From: Chitinophaga sp. S165
GTDB lineage: Bacteria > Bacteroidota > Bacteroidia > Chitinophagales > Chitinophagaceae
Direction: 5' to 3'
Assembly: GCF_003182155.1 (NCBI RefSeq)
Contig: NZ_QGTG01000003.1
Span: forward strand, 1 to 64,000
Length of the DNA: 64,000 nt
Numbering within the stretch: the stretch's first letter is position 1; every line of letters starts with the position of its first letter. The position numbers were made by a program, and so were the translations under genes. The notes below the pieces were generated by a model that saw only the letters and a program-made list of their open reading frames with translations, was not told the DNA's origin and searched no databases. Shown piece by piece: positions 33,574 to 43,760 of this stretch.

Positions 33574-34413
33574 ATGGTTTTTAAGAATGATGAAAAGGAA
33601 ATGCTGAGTTTAACCGAACTCGATAAAGCTAATTCCGATATTGTTTTCGATGTACATGAAACAGATATGACGTTTATCTGGAATGTTGAGGAATCACTTC
33701 ATATCACGGTCGATAAGGTGCCTTATCAGCTATCTAAAAACCAGATCATCTTTCTTACAGAGTTCCATAAAGTTGACAGCATTGACCTGGAAAAAGCGCG
33801 TATGCTGCGTTTCAATCAACCATTTTACTGTATTGTTAATCATGATAACGAAGTTGGCAGCAAAGGATTGTTATTCTTTGGTGCTACCGCTATACCGATA
33901 GTTACTATCGACGAGAACGACCTGAAAGATTTCGACATCACCTGGGATATTTTCTGCCGTGAAATGCAGCAGCAGGACCTTCTGCAAAAAGATATGCTGC
34001 AGGCGATCCTTAAAAGAATGCTTATTCTCTGTGTCAGAAGTTTAAAGAAGTCCACTCAGCTGAACAAACTTGATAAGAACCAGACAGACATAGTCAGGGA
34101 GTTTAATTACCTGGTAGAAGGTCATTATACCCGGCATCATGATGTGGCATTCTATGCTGCAAAGCTGAACAGGTCACCTAAAACGCTTTCCAATTTATTC
34201 TCCCTTGCTTCAGAGCGGAAGCCTTTAACGATTATCCATGACCGCATCATGCTGCATGCCCGGAGACAGATCGTCTATACCAAGCTTTCTATCAAAGAAA
34301 TAGCCTACGGTCTGGGATTTGAAGATATACAGACCTTCAGCAGGTTCTTTAAGAACAAGCAGGGAATGTCTCCCGTTCAATACAGGGAAAAAGCTGCTTT
34401 ACAACAAAATTAG
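33574..34413 (+). CDS. AraC family transcriptional regulator
   Basis: A 279-residue protein from the ATG at 33574; a GTG at 33418 would add 52 residues, including PVYKIPIFEQDNKRS, and may be right if homologues keep that segment. The N-terminal sensor part is cupin-like (ESLHITVDKVPYQLSKNQIIFL). The C-terminal double helix-turn-helix ends IKEIAYGLGFEDIQTFSRFFKNKQGMSPVQYR, the AraC signature. It lies directly upstream of the hydrolase at 34655, which carries a 16-bp palindrome in its promoter, so it is the likely regulator. TATCTTTG at 33546-33553 fits a -7 element. Confidence 0.85.
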   Translation: MVFKNDEKEMLSLTELDKANSDIVFDVHETDMTFIWNVEESLHITVDKVPYQLSKNQIIFLTEFHKVDSIDLEKARMLRFNQPFYCIVNHDNEVGSKGLLFFGATAIPIVTIDENDLKDFDITWDIFCREMQQQDLLQKDMLQAILKRMLILCVRSLKKSTQLNKLDKNQTDIVREFNYLVEGHYTRHHDVAFYAAKLNRSPKTLSNLFSLASERKPLTIIHDRIMLHARRQIVYTKLSIKEIAYGLGFEDIQTFSRFFKNKQGMSPVQYREKAALQQN

Positions 34414-34597
34414 TATCCTCCTTTTTTATCAGTGCAGTTACCACCACCAGCGCTCTGCTGAATGGTTAAGGCGCTCATTATTCTCTTCTTCGGGCATTCT
34501 TTCATACCCCCTGTCTCTTCTCTACGCGGAAAAATAGTTAAGTCTTCGGGAAATGATGCCTAACAGGACGGCTGATTATTGTCTCACCTTTGAGTCA

Positions 34598-34613
34598 TGA
34601 AAATCGATTTTCA
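34598..34613. promoter_or_regulatory. 16-bp perfect palindrome, probable operator
   Basis: TGAAAATCGATTTTCA is self-complementary and lies 41 bp before the hydrolase start, just downstream of CACCTTTG (34585-34592), a near match to the -7 element. A dimeric repressor bound here would cover the start of transcription. Confidence 0.5.
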
Positions 34614-34654
34614 AAAAAGAACAGAACAATTAGTCAAAACAAACAATAACGATC

Positions 34655-35521
34655 ATGAACACAACCTATAATACGAAAAAGATCCACGGAGTAGAGATCT
34701 TTTACAGAGAAGCAGGTGATAAAACAAAGCCAACTTTAGTACTGCTGCATGGCTATCCAACATCTTCACATATGTACAGGAACCTGATCAATGACCTGTC
34801 TGATAAATACCATCTCATTGCGCCTGATTATCCTGGCTATGGCAGAAGTGAGCAGCCTCCGATGGCCGAATTTGATTATACATTTGAAAATTTTGCTAAG
34901 ATCATTACGGCCCTGCTGGCAGAACTGGATATTCAGAAATACAGTCTGTACCTGATGGATTATGGCGCTCCTATTGGTTTTAGGATAGCCAGTACCAGCC
35001 CTGAAAAGGTCGAATCATTGATCATTCAGAACGGTTGTGCTTATGAAGAAGGATTGGAAACCTTCTGGGACCCTATCAAAGCTTACTGGAAGAATATCAA
35101 TGATAAGGAAGCTGAAGCAACACTTAGAACTTTCCATGATCCGAATGGGTTAAAGTGGCAATACACACATAATGTGCCCGATGTAAGCAAGATCTCTCCC
35201 GACAACTGGGAAATAGATCTGAGGCACCTGGAAAGGCCTGAAAACGGAGCTATACAGCTTGCTTTGTTTTATGACTATCAGACGAACGTTGTGTTGTATC
35301 CTAAGTGGCAGGAATATTTCCGGAAGTATCAGCCGGAAACACTGATCGTATATGGTGAGAACGATTACATTTTCCCCGGCTCCGGAGCAGAGGCTTTCAA
35401 GAAAGATCTGAAGAACCTGGAGTTTCATCTGTTTGAAACCGGGCACTTCGCTTTGGAAAGTTATGGAACAGAAATAGCAGATTTGATAAGCGATTTCCTG
35501 GCCAGGAAAGTAGTGAAATAA
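34655..35521 (+). CDS. Alpha/beta hydrolase, epoxide-hydrolase/haloalkane-dehalogenase-like
   Basis: A 288-residue cytoplasmic enzyme. The oxyanion region is LLHGYPTSSHMYRN (about 30-43), then APDYPGYGRSE. The nucleophile elbow reads LYLMDYGAPIGFR (about 97-109), with Asp in place of Ser, which is the mark of epoxide hydrolases and haloalkane dehalogenases. Acid residue region YGENDYIFPG (about 232-241) and the late histidine in ETGHFALE complete the triad. The substrate is unknown. It follows an AraC-type regulator gene. Confidence 0.85.
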   Translation: MNTTYNTKKIHGVEIFYREAGDKTKPTLVLLHGYPTSSHMYRNLINDLSDKYHLIAPDYPGYGRSEQPPMAEFDYTFENFAKIITALLAELDIQKYSLYLMDYGAPIGFRIASTSPEKVESLIIQNGCAYEEGLETFWDPIKAYWKNINDKEAEATLRTFHDPNGLKWQYTHNVPDVSKISPDNWEIDLRHLERPENGAIQLALFYDYQTNVVLYPKWQEYFRKYQPETLIVYGENDYIFPGSGAEAFKKDLKNLEFHLFETGHFALESYGTEIADLISDFLARKVVK

Positions 35522-35531
35522 ACAGATATGG

Positions 35532-35568
35532 TGCTGCGATATGTATCAGATCATATCGCAGCATTCTT
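35532..35568 (+). terminator. Terminator of the hydrolase gene
   Basis: TGCTGCGATATG (35532-35543) pairs perfectly with CATATCGCAGCA (35552-35563), loop TATCAGAT, followed by TTCTTTC. Confidence 0.7.
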
Positions 35569-35599
35569 TCAGGTTGTAGTATATGCTAAACATAGTGTT

Positions 35600-36226
35600 A
35601 TGAATTATTCAAAGCTGGCGTTTACAGACGCCATAAAACAGTTGCAGGAAAAACAGGGTAGCAGGCTTGCTTATGACAGGGTGGAAAAGATGTCTTATGT
35701 AGATGGTTTAACAGATGCTGAGATTGAATTTATCGGTCAGCGGGATAGCTTTTATATGGCTTCATTTTCCGAGAATGAGTACCCTTATATTCAGCATCGT
35801 GGCGGTCCGAAAGGCTTTATAAAAGTCATCGACAATTCTACTATCGGCATTGTTGATTTTACGGGGAACCGGCAATATATCTCTGTTGGAAACATTAGTA
35901 AGAACGCAAAGGTTTCTCTCATTCTCGTATCATATCCGCAGAGGGCGAGATTGAAAATTTATGCAGAGGCAGAGATCGTAGAACTGGACGAAAATCCGGA
36001 ACTGTATCAACTGCTGAAGCCAGCGGATTATAAGTTTAAACCGGAACGTATGATGATCTTTAAGATCAAGGCGTATGACTGGAATTGTCAGCAACATATA
36101 ACGCCGAGATTCAGCGTGCCCGAAATTGAGGAACTGGTTGCACCGCAAAAGCGATATATAATATCACTGGAAGAGGAAGTGAAGCGGTTGAAGGAAGAGC
36201 TGGCGAAGAAGAACAACATCTCATAA
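35600..36226 (+). CDS. Pyridoxamine 5'-phosphate oxidase family protein
   Basis: A 208-residue protein from the ATG at 35600; starting at 35528 would run through the terminator hairpin, so the short form is preferred. The split-barrel flavin-binding pattern is present: FIGQRDSFYMASFSENEYPYIQHRGGPKGFIKVID (about 46-80), then GNRQYISVGNISKNAKVSLILVSY. The C-terminal end is a coiled-coil (EEEVKRLKEELAKK). It probably binds FMN; the reaction is unknown. Confidence 0.85.
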   Translation: MNYSKLAFTDAIKQLQEKQGSRLAYDRVEKMSYVDGLTDAEIEFIGQRDSFYMASFSENEYPYIQHRGGPKGFIKVIDNSTIGIVDFTGNRQYISVGNISKNAKVSLILVSYPQRARLKIYAEAEIVELDENPELYQLLKPADYKFKPERMMIFKIKAYDWNCQQHITPRFSVPEIEELVAPQKRYIISLEEEVKRLKEELAKKNNIS

Positions 36227-36243
36227 AATGAGATAAAAAGAAA

Positions 36244-36269
36244 AGGCGCCTCCCTGGAAGGAGACGCCC
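36244..36269. terminator. Terminator between convergent genes
   Basis: GGCGCCTCC (36245-36253) pairs with GGAGACGCC (36260-36268) with one mismatch. Confidence 0.6.
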
Positions 36270-36291
36270 ATATAAACAGGAATCAGAATGG

Positions 36292-38073
36292 CTATTTAAC
36301 GGATGCAGCCCAGTCATCCATATACTTTTCGAATACCGTCAGCGGCATATCACCCTGGCGAAGTACGGCATCATGGAATTTCAGCAAACTGAATTTGTCG
36401 CCTAGTAGTTTGCTGTATTTCTCTCTCAGCCTCATGATGGTAAGACCGCCTGCTTTATAAGACAGCGCCTGCCCCGGATTGGCGATATACCGGTCAATTT
36501 CTTTGGTGGCAATGTCATTATCGACCGATTCATGAGCGGTCATATAAGCAATTGCTTCTTCTCTTGTCATTTTACCTGTGTGTAAAGCCACATCTACCAC
36601 CAGCCTGATAGCGCGGTGAATTTCATTATTCAGTGCTCCCATTTTCTGATAAGGATCTGTGTAACATCCTACCTGCTCACCCAGCGATTCACAATAAAGC
36701 GCCCAGCCTTCAACATACGAACTGAACGTAGGTAGCTTGCGGAACGCAGGCAACGCTGTATTCTCCTGCTGCAATGCGATCTGGAAGTGATGACCGGGTA
36801 TCGCTTCATGTATGAATGTTGCTTCCAGTCCATAAAAGGTGACATTCACTTTTGTAGCATCGGGGATTGGCACATAGAATATTCCTGGTCTGGCGCCATC
36901 TATTGAGGGCGTGAGATAGGAGGGGCCGCCCTGTGAATGTTCCATGAAAGGCAAAGAACGTCTGATCTCAAACTTGCTTTTAGGTTGAAGACTGAACATT
37001 TCCGGAAGGTGTGGCTGGATCTTCTGGTAGATGTTGCTGTATGCGGCAATAACCTCCTCCGGTGTTTTAAACGGCATAAACTGTTTGTCAGTTTTGAGGA
37101 AGTGAAAGAACTCCTGCAAAGTACCCGTAAAACCGGTCTTCGTTTTAATCCCTTCCATTTCCTGCGTGATACGCGCTACTTCTGAAAGTCCCAGCTGGTA
37201 AACGTCTTCGGGTGTATAGCTGGCAGTGGTGTAGAAGTGTACCTGCTCTTCATAGTATTCTTTACCCAATGGATATACGTTCACGCCTGCTGTTATTGGA
37301 GCGGCGGGCAGATATACATCTTTCAGATAAGTGACCAGTCTTTTATAAGCAGGCGCCAGTATGGTACTGATCGTTTTTTTGTAATCTGCGATGATCCGTT
37401 TTTTATCTGCTTTGGATATACTGGCCGGCATATTGGTCAGACGTCTGTAGAACATACTTTTTGCCGGATCTGTTTCCGTTAAGGGAGTCATTGCAGTGAT
37501 GGCTTTTTCGACGATCACCTTTGGCCGCATCATGCCCATTTGTTTTCCTTTCTCAAGATTGGCAATAGCGGTGTCCAGCCAGGGGCCGAAGGCAATCATA
37601 CGTTTGTTCCAGTTACGGTAGTCCTGTGCTGTATTAAATGGAAGGAAAGATTCACCTGCGCCCAGCTGGCCGATGGTCAGCGGCATGTCGCTGAGCTGTC
37701 CGAAGGGAATGTATTCGAGATGATACTTCAGTAATTGCAACTGGTGCCGGAGCACTTCGGTCAATACGTCAAAAGAGATCCTGTCGGCGGTATTCAGTTC
37801 CTCTCTGTTGAATGGGCGAAGGGAGTCCTGGTATCTTGTAAAGAAACGCTCCTGTTCATTGATGTAAGGAGCGGAGATATCGTTCGGCAGCAGATCGTTA
37901 TAACGGTTATCGCCTGCGGCCGTGGCATCCAGTGGAGAGAGGCGCTTGTATTCCTCGTAATAGTTGTCGAACAGGCGGTGCAGTTTTTCATTCTTGTCCT
38001 GTGCCGTAAGATTGAACGCTGATAACAAGGATAAAGCTATCAGCAGAAAGCGTTGCATAGTTTTTATGGTCAT
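36292..38073 (-). CDS. DUF885 family protein (putative metallopeptidase)
   Basis: A 593-residue exported protein; its signal peptide runs to LTAQ near residue 25, with a start at residue 1 or 6. The DUF885 zinc-site motif FIHEAIPGHHFQIALQQE (about 416-433) and the later EGWALYCESLGE glutamate are present. The N-terminal YYEEYKRLSPLDATAAGDNRYND is typical. It is likely a periplasmic peptidase, though members are little studied. The GNAT gene ends 27 bp upstream in the same direction. Confidence 0.85.
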   Translation of the reverse strand: MTIKTMQRFLLIALSLLSAFNLTAQDKNEKLHRLFDNYYEEYKRLSPLDATAAGDNRYNDLLPNDISAPYINEQERFFTRYQDSLRPFNREELNTADRISFDVLTEVLRHQLQLLKYHLEYIPFGQLSDMPLTIGQLGAGESFLPFNTAQDYRNWNKRMIAFGPWLDTAIANLEKGKQMGMMRPKVIVEKAITAMTPLTETDPAKSMFYRRLTNMPASISKADKKRIIADYKKTISTILAPAYKRLVTYLKDVYLPAAPITAGVNVYPLGKEYYEEQVHFYTTASYTPEDVYQLGLSEVARITQEMEGIKTKTGFTGTLQEFFHFLKTDKQFMPFKTPEEVIAAYSNIYQKIQPHLPEMFSLQPKSKFEIRRSLPFMEHSQGGPSYLTPSIDGARPGIFYVPIPDATKVNVTFYGLEATFIHEAIPGHHFQIALQQENTALPAFRKLPTFSSYVEGWALYCESLGEQVGCYTDPYQKMGALNNEIHRAIRLVVDVALHTGKMTREEAIAYMTAHESVDNDIATKEIDRYIANPGQALSYKAGGLTIMRLREKYSKLLGDKFSLLKFHDAVLRQGDMPLTVFEKYMDDWAASVK

Positions 38074-38100
38074 GTCTTCTTGTTACTTATTATCGTGGAT

Positions 38101-38586
38101 CTATAATTCTTTTGCCATCCAGACGCTGCATCCGAAATGACCGGAAGCGCCCAGTGCCTGGAACAGGTAGATGAAGCCCATCTTTTCATACAGCGGGATA
38201 GCGGTGACCAGTTCCGGCATTGTTTCCAGGTAGATGTGTGTAAAGCCGGCCTGTGTGGCGGCGTCAAAACATTGCTCTATGAGTTGTTTGCCCAGTCCTT
38301 TGCCTCTTGCTTCCGGCAGGAGATAAAGTTTCACCAGTTCACAGTAACCGGGAGGCAGCCCATGCGTAGGATAGATGCCGGCTCCGCCGATGATCTGGCC
38401 TTCCTGTTCGGCCAACCAATAAGCGGCCTGCGGATAACTGAATACGTTGTACAGTTCATCCAGGCTGTTATCAAAATAAGCTGTACCGGGTTTATTGGCC
38501 TTAAATTCGGTCAAAACCGCTCTGATGATACGGGCAATCGCTTCGTTGTCGGAGGGCCGTATAGGCCGTATAATTGCTGTTTCCAC
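38101..38586 (-). CDS. GNAT family N-acetyltransferase
   Basis: A 161-residue enzyme with the acetyl-CoA loop LPEARGKGLGKQLIE (about 89-103), preceded by the VKLYLL strand and followed by FTHIYLETMPELVTAIPLYEKMGF. Substrate unknown. It may be co-transcribed with the DUF885 gene downstream. Confidence 0.9.
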   Translation of the reverse strand: METAIIRPIRPSDNEAIARIIRAVLTEFKANKPGTAYFDNSLDELYNVFSYPQAAYWLAEQEGQIIGGAGIYPTHGLPPGYCELVKLYLLPEARGKGLGKQLIEQCFDAATQAGFTHIYLETMPELVTAIPLYEKMGFIYLFQALGASGHFGCSVWMAKEL

Positions 38587-38664
38587 ACATGCAAAACTAG
38601 GGCCTATGAAGATCGCAAAATTGTATGTAATTAACCTGAAGAAAATTCGTGCTATTGAAAATGA

Positions 38665-39471
38665 TCAGAGACTCCTGTATTCTTTAGGTAGCAATCCGGT
38701 GATATGGCGGAAGGTACGCGTGAAATGGGCCTGGTCGGTAAAACCGCAAAGGTAGGCGATCTCTGTCAGCGAGTGTTGATTGGTGCGGATCAGTGCCAGG
38801 GCATGTTCCGTTTTGATACGGCGGATATATTCTCCCAGGTTACAGTTGAAATAAGTGGAGAAATACCTGGAGATCGTAACGGGATGAAGATCGAGTACAG
38901 CCGCCAGCTCTGTAAGCGTCATAGGAGCGTTCCAGTTATCGTGCAGTACAGACCTGATCTTCTTTGTCCATTCAGGATATTGTTTGTCTGTCGGTAGGGC
39001 CGACTGCACGAGATTGATACATAGCTGGTCAATAGCAATGGAAGATTCGGGATCATTAATGTAATGTTCTTTCATGATCCGGATCAATCCGTGGGTATTA
39101 CAGGACGTATTATGCTCGAACATAAGGGACTCCGCCGGTATGGACAGTCCGTACTTTTCAAAGAAAGAACGTTCGAATTCGATATTGAAGATGCGGGTAC
39201 CGGGACGGTAGTCGATATTCTGGTGGGGAATGCCCGGATAATAGTATAAACCGGTACCAGCGGGCTGAATGGAGGAGCCGTCTTTACGGACCTCTTTACT
39301 ACCACCTGAAAGGATATGTGAAAAATGTGGATTGGCGTGATAATGCCATTCGGAGCTGAAGTTTTCGGGAATGGCCGTTTCACTTGTAATGATGTAGCTG
39401 AAGGACCTTTCCTTTATTTTCGGACCTACATAAGTGCCGCTTTCATACCTTACAGGATCTTGCATTGCCAT
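38665..39471 (-). CDS. AraC family transcriptional regulator
   Basis: A 268-residue protein with an N-terminal cupin-type sensor (HYHANPHFSHILSGGSKEVR, about 41-60) and a C-terminal AraC domain: LTELAAVLDLHPVTISRYFSTYF and LTEIAYLCGFTDQAHFTRTFRHITGLLPKEYR. It is divergent from the GH19 gene and lies upstream of GNAT-DUF885, so either could be its target. Confidence 0.9.
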   Translation of the reverse strand: MAMQDPVRYESGTYVGPKIKERSFSYIITSETAIPENFSSEWHYHANPHFSHILSGGSKEVRKDGSSIQPAGTGLYYYPGIPHQNIDYRPGTRIFNIEFERSFFEKYGLSIPAESLMFEHNTSCNTHGLIRIMKEHYINDPESSIAIDQLCINLVQSALPTDKQYPEWTKKIRSVLHDNWNAPMTLTELAAVLDLHPVTISRYFSTYFNCNLGEYIRRIKTEHALALIRTNQHSLTEIAYLCGFTDQAHFTRTFRHITGLLPKEYRSL

Positions 39472-39513
39472 GATCCAAAGATATAAACTGTTGAAAGATA
39501 TACAGGGTATTTC

Positions 39514-39546
39514 TTTGGCAGCAGAGCGTGTTTAATCTTACCTTTG
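39514..39546 (+). promoter_or_regulatory. Promoter of the GH19 gene
   Basis: TTTG (39514-39517), 21 nt, TACCTTTG (39539-39546): an exact match to the Bacteroidota promoter form, 26 bp upstream of the start at 39573. Confidence 0.65.
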
Positions 39547-39572
39547 TATTGTTAATCTCAATACCGAACCCC

Positions 39573-40241
39573 ATGACAATTACCAACGAACAGCTACAGG
39601 CTATTATGCCGGAGGCTGAAACTCAGCACATTCAAACTTACTTACCTTATTTGAACCAGGAGATGCCTGTCTACCAGATCAATACACCTGCAAGAGCCGC
39701 CGCATTTCTGGCTCATCTGGCACATGAAAGCGGACAGTTCCGTGTGGTTACTGAAAACCTGAATTACCGGGCGGAACGATTACTGGTGGTGTTCCCTAAA
39801 TATTTCCCGACGCTTGCAGTTGCAAAACAGTTTGGAGGTAAGCCTGAAAAGATCGCCAATAAGGTGTATGCTAACCGTTTAGGCAATGGACCTGAATCCA
39901 GCGGGGACGGCTGGCGGTTCAAGGGCCGCGGACTGATACAACTGACCGGGCGGGCCAGTTATGGCGATTGCAGTAAGGCACTGACGGGGAATAAGACTAC
40001 TTTCCAGGATGCATCAGACCTGCTTGCTACTCCGCAGTATGCGGTCGCGTCTGCCTGCTGGTTCTGGACGGTATATAAGGCCCTGAACGAGGTGGCTGAC
40101 CAGCCCGATACCTGGGCGACAATGTATAAAAACAAGAATTACAGCAAGTTCCAGTGGTTAACCCTGCGTATCAACGGCGGCCTGAACGGGTATGACGACC
40201 GGCTGGGCTTCTGGGAAAAGGCCAAAATGGTCCTAAAGTGA
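39573..40241 (+). CDS. GH19 family glycoside hydrolase (chitinase/endolysin type)
   Basis: A 222-residue protein from the ATG at 39573; the upstream in-frame extension would overlap the promoter. Domain features: AFLAHLAHESGQFRVVTENLNY (catalytic Glu in HESG, about 51), GWRFKGRGLIQLTGRASYGDCSKAL, and a C-terminal INGGLNGYDDRLGFW. This is the compact GH19 form found in bacterial and phage lysins. It has no signal peptide, so export would need T9SS, another route, or lysis. It acts on chitin or peptidoglycan. Confidence 0.85.
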   Translation: MTITNEQLQAIMPEAETQHIQTYLPYLNQEMPVYQINTPARAAAFLAHLAHESGQFRVVTENLNYRAERLLVVFPKYFPTLAVAKQFGGKPEKIANKVYANRLGNGPESSGDGWRFKGRGLIQLTGRASYGDCSKALTGNKTTFQDASDLLATPQYAVASACWFWTVYKALNEVADQPDTWATMYKNKNYSKFQWLTLRINGGLNGYDDRLGFWEKAKMVLK

Positions 40242-40524
40242 GCAGCGCTTTACAATTAGATTACAGTGAAGGTTGGGACGGAACTTTCTAAAGCCGTATA
40301 TTTGCATTCTTCCCATTAGATCAACTATACTACTCCCATTGAATAACTTATTGTAAAACAAACAATTGTATTCGCCATAGAAGGCGTCGGCGTTTGTCTT
40401 TAGGCATTTCGCAGGCGTATTCCGGAAGCGGAACAGGGAAATCTATACCCGTAAAGGGCCGGCATTGGCTATCAGAAAAGGGGACGGATGACTTTGGAGT
40501 AAACTGATTTAATAAGATAAATAT
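40242..40524. other. Promoter and long leader before the 401-aa gene
   Basis: TTG (40273-40275), 21 nt, TATATTTG (40297-40304) is an exact promoter match, about 220 nt upstream of the start at 40525. The leader holds a small stem, TTCCG (40420-40424) with CGGAA (40429-40433). It has no clear ORF. The leader is unusually long for this genome. Confidence 0.5.
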
Positions 40525-41730
40525 ATGGATAAGCTAAAACTGAAACTACAGGAATATTATCAGCGCTGTCAGCAGCAGGAGACGCGGACTAAAACCAGCA
40601 AGGAACACGCGGGTGGTGCAAGTGTGCTGGACATGGAGAATGATATTCTGCTGCAGTTCGGCTTGCCTGCATCCAAGCGTTTCGTGCAGATATTGCATGA
40701 CTTTGTTAGCCAGCGTGAAGTGAATGATCATCTGCTTGATTATGTGAGCAAGAAACTGCGGACGGCGGCACGTAAATACCTGCTGGCACCTGTGATGTCT
40801 GACCTGGAACAGCTGGACCTGGCAAAAGAACAAAAAAAGAGCCCTTATGATCTGTTGCCGGAACTTGGTTATCCGGTGAACGACTATTCAGTTTTCCTGG
40901 TGGGAGAGCTGTTATACCGTCGTAACCTGGTAGCCGCAGATGTACTGGACGAACTTAAAAAAGTGCAATATGCCGATGTATGGGACGATGTAATGTTACT
41001 TAGCAGGATCGTTAATTATAATACCCATGAACTGTATCACCGTTTGAAAGAGCATGACCTGCGGTTCATTGATGATTTTGTTCAGCATACCACCAAACAG
41101 CAGGTGTCCAGGACCGCCAGCAAAAAGGCGACGCCGGCTTCAGAAGGATATACACCCAACTACCGTACGGTAAGTAAGGTGCAGGTGGAAGATATCCTTT
41201 TTGACGAACACCAGACGCCAAGTATTATCGGCAAGCTGAAATCGGGCAGCCGTTATATCCGTGTCACTATGGTATTGGAATTCTCTCAACTGAACCAGTT
41301 ACTGACAAGTGCGGGGGAGCTTGGGACGGAGATCAGTCATTTCATTAAAAAGCTGATGGCAAGCCCGCAGAAAGGCAAGCCGGCATCTATTGATGTGAAG
41401 ACTGAATTTGGTGAGATATTACACCTGGATAACTGTTACCTGGAGGTATATAAACCGCAGCATCAGTCAAGGGGAAAATGGGTTGAAACGAAGGACAATT
41501 TTTACTTTGTTGACAAGATCCTTTCCAAGAAGGAATATGATAAGAAGAGTAAGGAAGCAGATATCCGTGAGAAGATCGAAGAGTGCCTGGAACTGATAGG
41601 AGGATCATATACTTATTATCAGCGTATGCGCCGTCTGGGCATTACGGATGATGAAGCGAAACTGAGAGCAGGTTTACAGGATGAGCTGTTATTTAAATTG
41701 TCTACATTCCTGCATAAGCTGAAGGATTAA
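40525..41730 (+). CDS. Hypothetical protein (401 aa), function unknown
   Basis: A 401-residue soluble, charged, mainly helical protein with no signal peptide or membrane segment. The N-terminal half (to about 190) is helical with FGLPASKRFVQILHDFV and VNDYSVFLVGELLYRRNLVAADVLDELKKV. A Ser/Thr/Lys-rich linker follows (about 192-212), then a beta-containing part with LKSGSRYIRVTMVLEFSQL and a helical end. I do not recognise a family. It has its own promoter and terminator. Confidence 0.75.
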   Translation: MDKLKLKLQEYYQRCQQQETRTKTSKEHAGGASVLDMENDILLQFGLPASKRFVQILHDFVSQREVNDHLLDYVSKKLRTAARKYLLAPVMSDLEQLDLAKEQKKSPYDLLPELGYPVNDYSVFLVGELLYRRNLVAADVLDELKKVQYADVWDDVMLLSRIVNYNTHELYHRLKEHDLRFIDDFVQHTTKQQVSRTASKKATPASEGYTPNYRTVSKVQVEDILFDEHQTPSIIGKLKSGSRYIRVTMVLEFSQLNQLLTSAGELGTEISHFIKKLMASPQKGKPASIDVKTEFGEILHLDNCYLEVYKPQHQSRGKWVETKDNFYFVDKILSKKEYDKKSKEADIREKIEECLELIGGSYTYYQRMRRLGITDDEAKLRAGLQDELLFKLSTFLHKLKD

Positions 41731-41766
41731 TTGCATTGACGGAGCCATTATATCATTTGGAAAAGA

Positions 41767-41794
41767 AAAAGGTCTCGTGAAAACGAGACCTTTT
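41767..41794 (+). terminator. Rho-independent terminator
   Basis: AAAAGGTCTCG (41767-41777) pairs with CGAGACCTTTT (41784-41794). Confidence 0.85.
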
Positions 41795-42184
41795 ATGTTA
41801 GTTGGTTTTTGATTTGTTAGACCACAGTATTTACTGACAGCCGTATTCATGTATAGTAATCTATATTATTCCCCCTCTAAATATTTTGGCTAAATGTTCC
41901 CAGGGTAGCATAATATCTTTTAGTATAAATATCTTGAAGTGTGATTTTGATTTGGAGTTTAGTTTTTCCCGAAGAGATCCCTTAACCCCCAAGCTCTCAT
42001 ACACTTTTTTGTATGAGAAGCCTGGAAGTAAAGGACAACGTGCTTTTGCTTTTATCATTACAAACATACCACGAAAAAATAACGATGCTGTTAATGCGTT
42101 GTTAATCCATTAGTTAATCACTTGTTAACGGAAAAGATACCTGTATTAATAAAGTATTGCAACGTATAAGGCCGGTCGTTATAT
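41795..42184. other. AT-rich intergenic region with a hairpin
   Basis: No gene that I can support. TCTCATAC (41995-42002) pairs with GTATGAGA (42011-42018) around a T-rich loop. A 68-residue frame on the minus strand (41861-42067) is open but has no family signal, and an equal frame is open on the plus strand. The promoter of nothing obvious lies here because the flanking genes both end here. Confidence 0.4.

Positions 42185-43760
<1,576 letters not shown>

Noticed and set aside
41861..42067. 68-residue minus-strand gene
   Set aside because: It is AT-rich, has no family signal, overlaps an equally open plus-strand frame and contains a hairpin.
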